Assembly (NCBI GenBank): GCA_020186115.1
Contig: WSYJ01000060.1
Location: 1,984,001-2,048,000 of the forward strand
DNA length: 64,000 nt
Reading direction: 5' to 3'
Origin: Histomonas meleagridis
Taxonomy: Eukaryota; Parabasalia; Tritrichomonadida; Dientamoebidae
The notes beneath the pieces were generated by a model. The model had not been told where the DNA came from. It worked only from the letters and a program-made list of their open reading frames with translations, and did not search any database. Each line of letters starts with the position of its first letter. Positions within the stretch are counted from its first letter, which is position 1. Of the stretch, positions 37,447-48,100 are shown piece after piece. The translations under genes were made by a program, and so were the position numbers.

Positions 37447-38637
37447 ATGTCTGATCAAGATTTACCAGAAGATCTTGAAGAATTAAAGATACTTGCAAGC
37501 CAAGGGAATGGAAAAGCAATGCTGTTTTGTGCTTTCCAATATGAAAGTCAATTTGATTATGAAAATGCAAATCTTTATTATAAAATGGGTGCTGAAAGTG
37601 GCTTTGCAGATGCACAATTTTTCCACGCATTCCGTCTCGAAAATGGTATTAATGTTGAAAAAGACATTTTTGAAGCTAACAAATATTATAAATTATCTGC
37701 AGATCAAGGAAACAAAGATGCTCAAATGCATTACGCTATGAATCTCCAAGAAGGCTGTGGTGTTCCACAAGATGAAGAAGCTGCTAAGATGTATTTAGCA
37801 ATGGCTAAAGATCCAAATACCAAAATTCCAAAACCTTCTGAGCAACTTCCAGCTGACTTTGGTTCGCAACTTCTTTTAGCTGAACAAGGGAATGCCAATG
37901 CTATGTTATTAGTTGCCTTTCATTATGAGCAAGAAAATGATTTTGTTAAATCAGCCGAATACTTTAAGAAAAGTGCTGACGCTGGTAACCCGGATGCCCA
38001 ATTTTGTTATTCCCTTAAGCTTGAGAATGGAATTGGTGTTACTCAAGATCAAGCAGAAGCCTCACGATATCTTCAAATGAGCATACAAAACGGAAATGAA
38101 GAAGCCAAAGATTATTACAATCTTCGCAATACTCAAAAACAACCAGCACAACCCTCAAATCCAATGGATTCACTTCCAAAGGATTATAAGCAACTTAAGA
38201 AAGAAGCTGACAAAGGAAATACGTATGCACAACTTCGCTGCGGCATTCTCCTTGACAGCAGCGGTCGTTATGAAGAAGCGAATCAAATGTTTAAGTTAAG
38301 TGCCGATAACGGAAATCCAAATGCGCAATTTTTATATGGAATGCGACTTGAGTTTGGAGTTAACATTCTTCCCGATGTGCCAATGGCGAATTTGTATTAC
38401 AGAAAAAGCGCTTTGCAAGGTAACGAAGATGCGATGTTCCGATTTGCAATGAACTTAGAAAATGGAAATGGAGTCAAAGCGAATCCTTCAGAGGCAAATA
38501 AGTTCTATAGAATGAGCGCTGATAAAGGGCACAAAGATGCAATGGTGGCGCTGTCAAAGAACTTAAAGACAGGAAATGGAATAGAGAAGAACGAGAAACT
38601 GGCGGACGAGCTATTGAAGAAAGCATATGCATCATAA
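37447..38637 (+). CDS. Sel1-like repeat protein
   Basis: A 396-aa protein made almost entirely of Sel1-like (TPR-related) repeats of about 36 residues. Typical units are ANLYYKMGAESGFADAQFF, ANKYYKLSADQGNKDAQMHY, SAEYFKKSADAGNPDAQFCY, ANLYYRKSALQGNEDAMFRF and ANKFYRMSADKGHKDAMVAL. At least eight are visible, often preceded by G-x-G-V or NGIxV. Such proteins are scaffolds, for example in ER-associated degradation or signalling. With no signal peptide or membrane helix this one is probably cytosolic. An internal duplication is likely: two stretches beginning DLPEDLEEL and SLPKDYKQL each precede a similar block. It starts at ATG 37447. Confidence 0.9.
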   Translation: MSDQDLPEDLEELKILASQGNGKAMLFCAFQYESQFDYENANLYYKMGAESGFADAQFFHAFRLENGINVEKDIFEANKYYKLSADQGNKDAQMHYAMNLQEGCGVPQDEEAAKMYLAMAKDPNTKIPKPSEQLPADFGSQLLLAEQGNANAMLLVAFHYEQENDFVKSAEYFKKSADAGNPDAQFCYSLKLENGIGVTQDQAEASRYLQMSIQNGNEEAKDYYNLRNTQKQPAQPSNPMDSLPKDYKQLKKEADKGNTYAQLRCGILLDSSGRYEEANQMFKLSADNGNPNAQFLYGMRLEFGVNILPDVPMANLYYRKSALQGNEDAMFRFAMNLENGNGVKANPSEANKFYRMSADKGHKDAMVALSKNLKTGNGIEKNEKLADELLKKAYAS

Positions 38638-39269
38638 ATATTAACTTTATTTGTAATTCTTTTTGAAACGTTTTCTTTATGGTTAATGTTTCATTTGCAA
38701 ATTTTTATCAATAATTATTTGAAGGAATGTGGCTACATACACATACCAAAATTAATATAAGATTTTGTCTAATTAATGTCCTCGAAGTATGTCAATATTT
38801 CTAAATCATTATGTTTATATTAAGAATAATAACACGTTTTTATATATTGGCAATTAAATAGAAAAATATATCAATTATAGAAACATTAGATACATAATAA
38901 AAAGTTAATTTTGTTTTATAAAATGATTTTTATTTTAAATGCAATGTAATATTTGCTTTTATTTAAATAGGTTTTTTAGAAATATAGTATAATATTTATA
39001 TATTCTAATAACTTACTAAAGAAAATATTATTATTTATTCATAAACAAATATTTAAATATTTATAAAAATATCATATTATTATTGGAATTAATATTTATG
39101 AGATTATTATCATAAATAATACATCACATGTTTAACATTTGTATTAAAAGAAATGAAGATATAAATATGTTTTACTAAAAGAATATACTCATTTAAAACA
39201 CCGAAATTCTGCTGTTATTTATGTTGAAGAAAACATTATGAAAATGTCAATAAATCAAAATGTTTATTT
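38638..39269. other. Very AT-rich convergent intergenic region
   Basis: The 632-bp region between the Sel1-repeat and eIF3b 3' ends is dominated by A/T runs and short TTAT/ATAT repeats. No gene or RNA is evident. Confidence 0.5.
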
Positions 39270-41126
39270 TCACTGTTTTTCGATATCTTTAGCGTATTGT
39301 ATTTCGAAATTATAATTTTGCTTTTGCTGCGGCACTCTGTACGGGGCTACTGTTTCCTTATTATACGCCATCCACTTCTGTACTTTCAATAACTTCTGTT
39401 GGTGCTGTTCTTCTTTTCTTACCTTTGGATCCGCTGCTCCGAATTTTCCATATTTTTCGTACACTTCGTCGACTTTATCTTTCACAGCCTCTACATCTTT
39501 CTCAGTATACTTTGCAACGCGCGGCCTCCACATTCCTTTCTTGAATCCCTGTCGACTTTCCTTCAACACTAAAGTGCCGTCGAGTAAGTACACTGAGAAT
39601 CCGCCCGATGTCGATCCGCCACTTCTACTTGCTGTGAACATTACGAATGCTCCACTTGGGTCCCATTCCAAAGATTCGATGCCATCGATTTCGAGTGACT
39701 TTATAATACCTGCGTTAGGTGACATATCATAAAATTGCACAATAGAACTTCTGTGTTCTATATCATGTGCGATTGCAAAACGACCAAATGGTGAATAAAC
39801 TATTTCGCTACATGCAGCTGTGAACACTGCTAATCGTGTGATACTTGTAGTTATTTCATATAAATGAATAAGTTTTCCTTGGCTTGTCTCAATGATGACT
39901 GCGATTCGTCGTTCTTTTGGATCCCATGAACAGCTTTGGATAGAGCCGACTTTCTTGATGTCAAGCATGTTAAATGTTCCGACTTTATTTGGATTTTCTA
40001 AGTCAAAGATTGCAAGTGATGATTGCATTGTACCTTTCACTGGTGTATCAATAACTACTGCACATAACGCTTTGTTTGGATGCCAAAATGCTTCGACTTC
40101 GGTAGCATTATATGACGCATGAGTATGAACCTGCTTCCCATCTGTAGTGGAATAAAAGGCAATACGTGGAGGTGATGCTTCACGTGAATTACGGAATGTA
40201 AAAACAAATGGCGATGAAACACTTGGCGTAAATGTATCAATGTCACTACTTAAAACTTTAGGTTCTTTAAATGCGGGAGCTGAAAACGTTCGAAGTTCTT
40301 TGTTAACAAGTGTTAGAACACATGAGCCATGACCAAATGAAATGTTATTGTAGTCGGCTTTATGAAGAGGGAAACGAAAGACGCGTGATGATTTCAATAT
40401 ATCATATATTGATGCACCATGTGGAGAATAGATGTTATCAAGTTCGTTGCCTTGAGGTAAGGCTTTGCAAAGAAGAAATCGACCACATGGAGAGATTATA
40501 TAATCTTTGAGATTTTGATATTGAATTGATGAAAAATGAATCCAGTTTTCGCCAGTGTAAAACTTAAGAACATCACCAGATTTGCCAATAAGGAAGGAAC
40601 CATCTGAAGAGAATTTGATGTCATCAAGAGATTGAAGATGATTTGGAAGATCAATTTGTGTGAGACTAGCATCTTTAGGATTGAACCAACAGGCATGTGG
40701 GAGTTTGTTGGTTAGATAAACAATTTGATCATAAAGCCTTTCATCAACAAGATACCATGAAAAATGTTGAACTTTGTGTTCACATGGTTGAACCGTAAGT
40801 GGCACTGGCTTGTCTGTTCCTTTGAGATATTTTTCAAATGTTTCACAGCTCATAAATCGAACACGGGTTTTGGCATCAAAAACTGCATGATCAGCCCCTA
40901 CAATTAGAGAATGCGCTTGAGAAGGCCCATTTTCTCCTTGACACTTGATAAAAGCAATTCCTGTAGATTGACCATCTTTTGCAGGAAGTTCAATGTTATC
41001 AATTGTAAGTGTTGGAATAAATTTTATAAGAATTTTACTTAAAAAATATTTCTTGAATTTTTCGAAGTTAGATTCAGTCGTTTTAGGTAGGCCAATACAT
41101 ACAACAATATGGTTAAGTCTGCTCAT
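39270..41126 (-). CDS. EIF3B: Translation initiation factor eIF3 subunit b
   Basis: A 618-aa core scaffold of eIF3, contacting the 40S subunit during scanning. The N-terminal RRM (about 5-95) shows HIVVCIGLPKT and GIAFIKCQGENGPSQAHSLI. Next comes HFSWYLVDERLYDQIV, then a long beta-propeller (about 140-530) with the eIF2A-type signatures FHAEAFWHPNK-like (VEAFWHPNKALCAVV), IQSCSWDPKERRIAVI and IESLEWDPSGAFVMFTASR. The C-terminus has the FKKGMWRPR motif and a charged helix that recruits other subunits. Length is normal for protist eIF3b (about 600-750). The eIF2A protein is the main alternative, but the RRM and WRPR end favour eIF3b. It starts at ATG 41126. Confidence 0.88.
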   Translation of the reverse strand: MSRLNHIVVCIGLPKTTESNFEKFKKYFLSKILIKFIPTLTIDNIELPAKDGQSTGIAFIKCQGENGPSQAHSLIVGADHAVFDAKTRVRFMSCETFEKYLKGTDKPVPLTVQPCEHKVQHFSWYLVDERLYDQIVYLTNKLPHACWFNPKDASLTQIDLPNHLQSLDDIKFSSDGSFLIGKSGDVLKFYTGENWIHFSSIQYQNLKDYIISPCGRFLLCKALPQGNELDNIYSPHGASIYDILKSSRVFRFPLHKADYNNISFGHGSCVLTLVNKELRTFSAPAFKEPKVLSSDIDTFTPSVSSPFVFTFRNSREASPPRIAFYSTTDGKQVHTHASYNATEVEAFWHPNKALCAVVIDTPVKGTMQSSLAIFDLENPNKVGTFNMLDIKKVGSIQSCSWDPKERRIAVIIETSQGKLIHLYEITTSITRLAVFTAACSEIVYSPFGRFAIAHDIEHRSSIVQFYDMSPNAGIIKSLEIDGIESLEWDPSGAFVMFTASRSGGSTSGGFSVYLLDGTLVLKESRQGFKKGMWRPRVAKYTEKDVEAVKDKVDEVYEKYGKFGAADPKVRKEEQHQQKLLKVQKWMAYNKETVAPYRVPQQKQNYNFEIQYAKDIEKQ

Positions 41127-41301
41127 TGGAATTCCTGAGTGGCCTAAACTTTGAGAATAAACCGTTGGCCTTGAAAAAAATGGAGCGCCTCGAAAACGTT
41201 AATTTGGAAAAGCAGCCGTTTAGTCAAATACGACGATAGGATCCAAATTTATCAGAAATTATTTGGACGGTTTTACAAAAGCTAAATTAAACAACGAGCA
41301 G

Positions 41302-41946
41302 ATGTTTGACGATCCAAAAGGTTATCTCACCATCAAAAAATCATCTTTAATGACTTTTGTGACTGGAATCCTTTATGGTGCAAGTCTGATTTGGTCATTT
41401 GCCGTATCAATAAAATGGGTTTCTACATCTTTGGGTTATGAAGATGGTATTTGGTACTACGATTTTACCTATTACATAATAGCAGCATTATCTTTGGTTT
41501 CATTAGAAACTATATTTGCTTTTGTTACCTTACTTCTTTTATGCATTAAAAGTGCCATTTTAAAGGCTAGAAAGGTTTTAACATGGATAACAGCAGTAAT
41601 TGGCATAGGGACAATGCTTGCTCACGCATTTGCAATCAAAGCTACACCAATAAGTGAATGCATCAGAATTTTAGAAGACATTCGAGGAACCACCTTTGAC
41701 GTTAATGAATTACTGGGAGGATGTTTTGGGGCTCGCTCTGACAACGCAGGTATTTTGCCATTTTATCTGCTTTCTCATATCTTAATTCTTTATGTCATCT
41801 GTATAAATAATTACTTCGTGCCTGATACCAACGATGATGCCCAACAACTACCCTACGCAGGTCCTCCTCAGGTGCAACAACCAGATAATATCGCAATGCA
41901 AAAATCTGATCAACAATCATACACTCATCAACAAAACTACTACTAA
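41302..41946 (+). CDS. Four-helix membrane protein with Pro/Gln-rich tail
   Basis: A 214-aa protein with four predicted transmembrane helices (about residues 16-36, 50-75, 84-106 and 145-165; for example FVTGILYGASLIWSFAVSI and VSLETIFAFVTLLLLCI). A cytosolic tail rich in Gln, Pro and Tyr follows (QQLPYAGPPQVQQPDN, ending QQNYY). A cysteine pair (SECIRI and GGCFGA) lies in the third loop, a tetraspanin/MARVEL-like layout. I do not recognise the family. I start at ATG 41302; the frame extends upstream to a TTG. The gene is divergent from eIF3b, with AACGTT at 41195-41200 in the gap. Confidence 0.65.
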   Translation: MFDDPKGYLTIKKSSLMTFVTGILYGASLIWSFAVSIKWVSTSLGYEDGIWYYDFTYYIIAALSLVSLETIFAFVTLLLLCIKSAILKARKVLTWITAVIGIGTMLAHAFAIKATPISECIRILEDIRGTTFDVNELLGGCFGARSDNAGILPFYLLSHILILYVICINNYFVPDTNDDAQQLPYAGPPQVQQPDNIAMQKSDQQSYTHQQNYY

Positions 41947-42049
41947 AATTTTAGTAAACGTTTTTTCCATAGCTTTTGTGTCTAATAGAAAATATACATT
42001 ACTTTTTTGTTTCAACAAAATTGATAAATCAATATTCAAATTGATTTAC

Positions 42050-42154
42050 TAAAGTGGTTTCAGAAAGGTTTCCCACTTCAGTTTTTGAATATAAATCCGA
42101 TGATTTTTCATTCATTCGGTTCTGTCGTTGGGAAACCTTTCTGCAACCACTTTA
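42050..42154. mobile_element. Short foldback element (about 25-bp inverted repeats)
   Basis: The left arm at 42051-42074 (AAAGTGGTTTCAGAAAGG then TTTCCC) pairs with the right arm at 42130-42153 with one mismatch, leaving a 55-bp loop. It lies about 100 bp past the stop of the membrane-protein gene. It could be a very small MITE or a transcribed 3' hairpin. The arms do not match those of the 26.5-kb element. Confidence 0.55.
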
Positions 42155-42300
42155 ATTATGAAACTAATTAGAGGAATCGTATTTCTAGGGCATAACGGTC
42201 GTCTTAAACGGTCCCATCCGTGGTAAAAGCCCGCCGAAAATTGAAAAACCCGCCAATAATATAATCCCCGCCAAAATTGATATCACAAAACAATAATTTG

Positions 42301-42729
42301 AATCTCTAATATCATATACAGATAATCTTAAATTACAATGGATTCGTAATCGCGCTATTACTCTTCAAAATTTAGAGATAGAATATGTTTCACTTATGGG
42401 TGCATTTTTACCATTAACTATAACAGAAAGGATAAAACACTTTACAACATTTATTAAATCAATACAACAATGTTTTATATATGTTTAATCATAAATAAAG
42501 AACAAGATCCAACAAATTAATTATGATATTCCACCGATTATTGTAGAAGAATATAGTAATGTTGATGAAATCAAAACTCTTCGTGACGCGGTGCATTTTT
42601 TGGTATTCATACAATGGTATTATCATCCATGAAAAAGAATATTACCCTGATGCACAGAGAGATCACCCTTTTTTGTACGTTATACCAAAAATAACGTATT
42701 TTTTGATCATTTTTCTTCAATATCTCTAA
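42301..42729 (+). pseudogene. Decayed protein gene, family not recognised
   Basis: A protein-like frame runs from about 42301 (QWIRNRAITLQNLEIEYVSL, ITERIKHFTTFIKSIQQC) to a stop at 42486-42488. It resumes in the same frame after a second stop (IPPIIVEEYSNVDEIKTLRD). It then shifts by one base near 42589 and continues (FWYSYNGIIIHEKEYYP, DAQRDHPFLYVIPKITY) to 42729. Two or more in-frame stops plus a frameshift, with good codon character on each side, indicate a dead gene. I see no ATG at the expected start. Confidence 0.55.
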
Positions 42730-43011
42730 ATTACGAAATCATCCAAATGTGAAAATTTAACAAACAATTTTCCTCATTATTATGGATAATTTAACTCTGA
42801 AAGCTTACCAATTTATTAATATTAATATTTTTTTCTATGTAATAATAATAATTTTTATGTTTCTCACTTTCTAATGCAAATCAACGCTTTTATTTATTCT
42901 AAAAAATATTTATCATCTATAATCCTTTTCTTTGCCAAAGTTTCGGGCAAAAATAAAAAATTTATAATTATCAGATATTAAAGGAAGTTAAAACTCAATG
43001 GTTTTTTAAAA
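42730..43011. other. Spacer between two decayed genes
   Basis: A 282-bp AT-rich stretch without a credible frame; it sits between the 3' ends of oppositely oriented remnants. Confidence 0.35.
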
Positions 43012-43902
43012 TTATTTTTTGTTATTCTCATCATATACATAAAAGGGTAAAAAGATATAATGAAATCTATTGGTGCATTCAGTATCATCTATTGCAACAT
43101 TATCTCTTACATAAGAAAAGTTTTTTATTCTCGAATTTATCACTAATAGACTATCATATTTATTATTATTATCATTTTTCCGAATAATGTCATATGCTCC
43201 CTTTCATTTTTGTGTATATTGATAAAGATTTTCAATTTCATTCTCAAATAGTTTATTTTTATCATTTCTAATAATATTATACAATTGTCCGAGCAAAAAA
43301 ATTGGTTGCATTAAAGCGGCGAATGGGATTTGTAGGCATTCCAAATCTTGCTTCTTTTTTCATTCTATCTTTTTTATTTTGAAGTTAAAAGGGGAAACTT
43401 GCTTTCTACGAAAAGATTATCGAGACTATGACAATGATAAAGGTTTTCATAATTAATCGAAAAAATTATATTTTTTTGTATTTTAATTGTAAAAGTCGCA
43501 GGACATTAATATAATTCCTTTGTATGAAACCTGCATACGAATTTCATATAATATATATTGACATTTTTCTAATATAGATTCGAATCGCTACATGAAAATG
43601 GGTAAATATTTTTTATTGATTTATCTTTTTATTGTTATCTTTGTATCATTAAATTCAGTGATGTCTCTTCCTTTCAAGTTATTTAAAAAGTTAATGCAAT
43701 TGGTTGGTGTTTCATAGCATTCGTCATTTTTGGGCGATGGATTTGTAAGTCCTAAACTTTTTAATTCGTGATTTATTTTGTCTGAAATGCTTAATAGAGC
43801 ATAAAAATCATAATGGTTATTATTTGAAGTTTCTTCTGATGAGATGCTCACTATTCTGTTGTTCATTTCTAAGTATTCGACAAATGCTTCCATGAGATAC
43901 AT
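43012..43902 (-). pseudogene. Decayed protein gene, family not recognised
   Basis: On the minus strand, an ATG at 43902 opens a 93-codon frame (MYLMEAFVEYLEMNNRIVSI, then SSEETSNNNHYDFYALLSIS) ending at 43621. After about 230 bp of degraded sequence a second protein-like frame appears (CLQIPFAALMQPIFLLGQLY, KNKLFENEIENLYQYTQK). It has a TGA at 43204-43206, then continues in frame (NNKYDSLLVINSRIKNFSYV, FHYIFLPFYVYDENNKK) to 43012. These may be parts of one dead gene or of two. The upstream 93-codon part could still be translated on its own. Confidence 0.5.
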
Positions 43903-45167
43903 TATTAATGTTTGGGTGGATGGTTACTTCTTCATTTAAATTAATAAACATCTTTAAATATTATCATAAAATAACGTTCTAATTTTCACCACTCAAAACG
44001 TTAATAACATATAAGGTTAATATAATGTACTAAGAATAAATATACAAATTAAATAAGGAATATAAAAATAAGATTCATCATCTATTATGTAGATATTAAA
44101 TTCGTTTTTTTATATAATAGAACATAATACGAATTACTAATGTATTGTACGTACACCACTACATAGTATTTATACTATATATAATATAATAGTAATAATA
44201 TATATAATAGTAATAATATATTATTTATAATCCTGATATTAGCATGTATCATACCAGAAGCTTATAAAAAATTAATTTAATTTATTTAATTCACTGATTT
44301 AAATATAATTCACATTACTATTTATTTATTATTTGATATTGTTCACACAATATAATAGTAGTTTGATATTGTTCACACTACTATTTCAAAAAATGAATTA
44401 AAATCAGAAATGTAGATTTTGATTTTTGCTTATGTGATAATTATATGAATTTTTTATTTTGCTATATAATATATAAGTTTACTAAAACCAAAGTGATAAT
44501 ATTATATCTTATACCTAATTACATATAATTAATCTTTCAATTTATTAATATATAAATTGATATATATATATATAGATTTATTTGATGAATAATCAACTTA
44601 TATTTACTTTTAATAAAAATTACTATTTATTTGACAACGATATTGTTAATCTTAATTCTTTTTCTCATATAAGATACATTTTAGTATCATATGATATCAC
44701 GTATGCTATCTATTTCATAAATAATATATTATAAATTCAAAAAAAAAATACTTATTAAACGATTCATACATATTTTTAATCAAATTAGAATTCAACAAAA
44801 TTTTAATTATATCCTATTTCATCTGTATTCATAGACAATTTTTTGCTGCATTTATATTAATATTCGAAATATATTTGATTTTATTCACACAAACAAAGTT
44901 CACATGTTTATGATTGGTACGATAATAAAATTCTTTCAATCTTAGATATACACGATGATTTATGAAATTGAATTTTTTATTATTCGATTTTTTTTTTCTC
45001 CTCAGATTTAAATATAAACTGTCGTCATTCTTAATTATCGACAATTATATCAAAAAGTTGTCAACGATAGAAACGGTTATCCGGATCAGGAATTGAGAGC
45101 TTTGTCTGATTTTTGCTCATTAAAACCGTTTTCGCAGGTCTTCAATCTTAAAGATTTTAGATGGTAG
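43903..45167. other. Extremely AT-rich intergenic region with simple repeats
   Basis: About 1.26 kb with TA/TAATA microsatellite-like tracts (44165-44235 and around 44560) and a direct repeat of TTTGATATTGTTCACAC (about 44332 and 44362). A 71-codon minus-strand frame at 44829-45044 is low-complexity and not convincing. Close to the next gene are AACGGTT (45072-45078) and AACCGTT (45124-45130), possible Myb-type promoter sites for the PIKK gene. Confidence 0.5.
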
Positions 45168-48100
45168 ATGGATTCTCTTGTTAATCAAGTGATTACTTCG
45201 GCAATACCACCAAAATCAATGGGGCCACAAGATTTTTTTGAGAGTGTCAACATGCTTCAGTCCAAAATCATTAATATTTTTAGATTTAGTTCATTAAGAT
45301 ATCTTCCTCCATTTTTAAATAAGATGCTTACAACCCTTCGCGATAAGTCTTCTTCACAAGACAAAAAAGCTAAACTTTCATCTGCAATTTGTGTCACTGC
45401 TTTAATTCAACTTTTTCCTTTTGATGATTATGTTGTAAACTATCGACCTATTATCGAAAACTTAATTTCTCCAGGCTATCGTCCATGTATTAAAGCCGGT
45501 GCAAAAGCATTAAGTCGAATTGCAAGAATCAATGGTAATAATCGAAATTATTTTCTTCATGAACTTCTTGAAAAACATCTTATGTATCTTACCAGTAAGG
45601 ACCTAGAAGTTAGATACACCTCAGCGACCATATGTGATGAATTATCTCGATCATATCCCGAAGGATTTTTCAATCAAAAGTCATCAACACAACAATTACT
45701 TTTTGATGCTATAAACCAAGCAGATCCTGTCACTGGTTTATTGTTAATTAACATGATTAAAGAACTTTTTCGATCAGAATCCGCATCTGTTGGTTTCAAA
45801 TTCCTTAATGAAATGCATCCATTTCTATTACAAAACTCACTTGAATTGTTTAACCAAAGCAATAAAAACGAAACAATTCATCAATTACTTTATGTTCTTT
45901 TAAAAACAAAACCTTATATTTCATGTAAAGAAGCGCAACAAAAAGTATTACCACAATGTATTAATTATCTTCAAAGTAAAAATTATCAACAAGTTTTATC
46001 ATCCATTAAAATTATTGTTCAATTACAAAGAATTAAAGCTTTAATTCCAACTCAAGATTTAATTAATACATTATTTGAAGTTTTAATAAAATGGTCTTTA
46101 AGTCAACCGGAACAATTCCAAGATATATTTTGTAAGTTTATAGTATATTTCCCAAAGCCACTTATCAGTAATGAAGAATTATTAATGGGGGCCGTTAACT
46201 CGTTTTGTAAAAATATGCCCAATTCAATTGGTCCACTTTTTGCATACAATTTGACCGTCGCCATAATCCATTCAATGAACAACACAAACCTATCGGCATT
46301 CCTATCGAACGTCACCACTTTTTTAAACACATCATCAGTACCAATACCAATACATAAGTTATTACATGAATTAGATGATTCAGTACCTAATTGGACAACA
46401 CAATATTTATTTTTTAAGAATCAAATGATATTTATCATTCGACAAGAATTAAGTAATTCAACAATTTATACAAATCGAATTATTATAGCATTACGAGGAT
46501 TATTACGAATTCCATGTATTAAATATGGAGATGCAATAGAATTACAATCACTTGTAATGAAATATATTAAAAGTAAAGATATCGAATTAAGAGAATATAT
46601 AGTTCCATCAATATTACATTTATTTAATGATTTTCCTGATCGAATTCCACTTGATTTAATTAAAGATTTAGTTTTATTTGTATTAAATGATCCGAATAAA
46701 ATTGTTCGAATTCATTCATTATGTTCATTTACTAAAAACACTTATTCATATTTAATTCAACCCGAAATATTTTCTAATTTCTCCAAATTTTTAAGTGATG
46801 AATCAGCAGATGTACGAAAAGAAGCATTAAATATAATTCGATATTTACCGATAACAGATGATTCATTTTTACGGAATTTACTTTTATCTTCATTAAAGTT
46901 AATGAATTCTAATTTTAACATTATAATTCCTGATGATTCTATTGTTTGGTTAGTTTTCCCACATATATTATTAGCATCTAAATCGATAATTCATTTATAT
47001 GCTGAATCAATTAATGAAATTTTAATGAATATATTAACAAATCGATTTAAGAAAAATGAATATAAAGAAACAACTTTAATTTATATGAATAGTGCCATAA
47101 TGAAACAAATTGATGAATCTTTAATTAAATCAATAACAAAATTGTTTTTATTATGTCCTGAATTAGTACCACTTCGACCAATATTAAAAATATTTTCATA
47201 TGTTTTATTAAATCCTATTCATCCTTGGACTAAAGAAAATGTTTTAAAGTCATTAAAAAACATCGAAAAAGTTCAATCGATATCAGTAATTTATCCGAAA
47301 ATTGCTGAATCATTATTAACTGTCATTAAAAAGAATGAAACTACAAAACTTGTAATTAAAGCATTTAAAGTTTTAGGTTATCATATTAATGAATTTAATT
47401 CTAATATTCAACAAATTAATAATCAAAAGAAGTTTCATATGTTTTATAAATCATCATTTAAAGATAATATCCATTTTAAACAATATTTCATACATAAATT
47501 ATTTGATTATTTAAATAATATGTTTGATTCAGTTAATATTGATTCTACACATGAAGAAATCATTTTAATTATAATTGAAATCTTTAGTAAAGAGCCAAAT
47601 ATTATTCAACAATATATTGAACCATTTTTCACCAAATTTTTAAACTTTATTAAAAACTCTACAACTGATAAAATGCCATTATTCTTATCATATCTTAGTA
47701 AAATTATATTAATATCAGGACATGTAATGATATCAAAAGCTTCAATAATCTTTCAATCAATCGAAAATCATTGGCATTGTGATTATACTAAAGAAGTATC
47801 AAATGTAATTTCTTCATTAATTGAAACTACTGACGGCCAATGTGATTCTATTTTAAATTTAATAGTTTCAGTGTCATTTTTATTATTAAAATCGAAGAAA
47901 GATATGAAGAAATTTACACCTGAAATATTTAATTTATTAAAAACTATAGCAGAACATTGTTATACTTATATGTCATCAATTATTGATGGAATAGTTTCAA
48001 TAATGACAACACAAGAAAGTCCTGATTTCTTAAAAGATGAATGTTTAGAAGCCATTAAATTCATTATCAATAAATGTAATCCTGAACAACATTTAGTAAT

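Noticed and set aside
44829-45044. 71-codon minus-strand frame
   Set aside because: Low-complexity Asn/Lys/Ile sequence in an AT-rich gap, with no recognisable feature.
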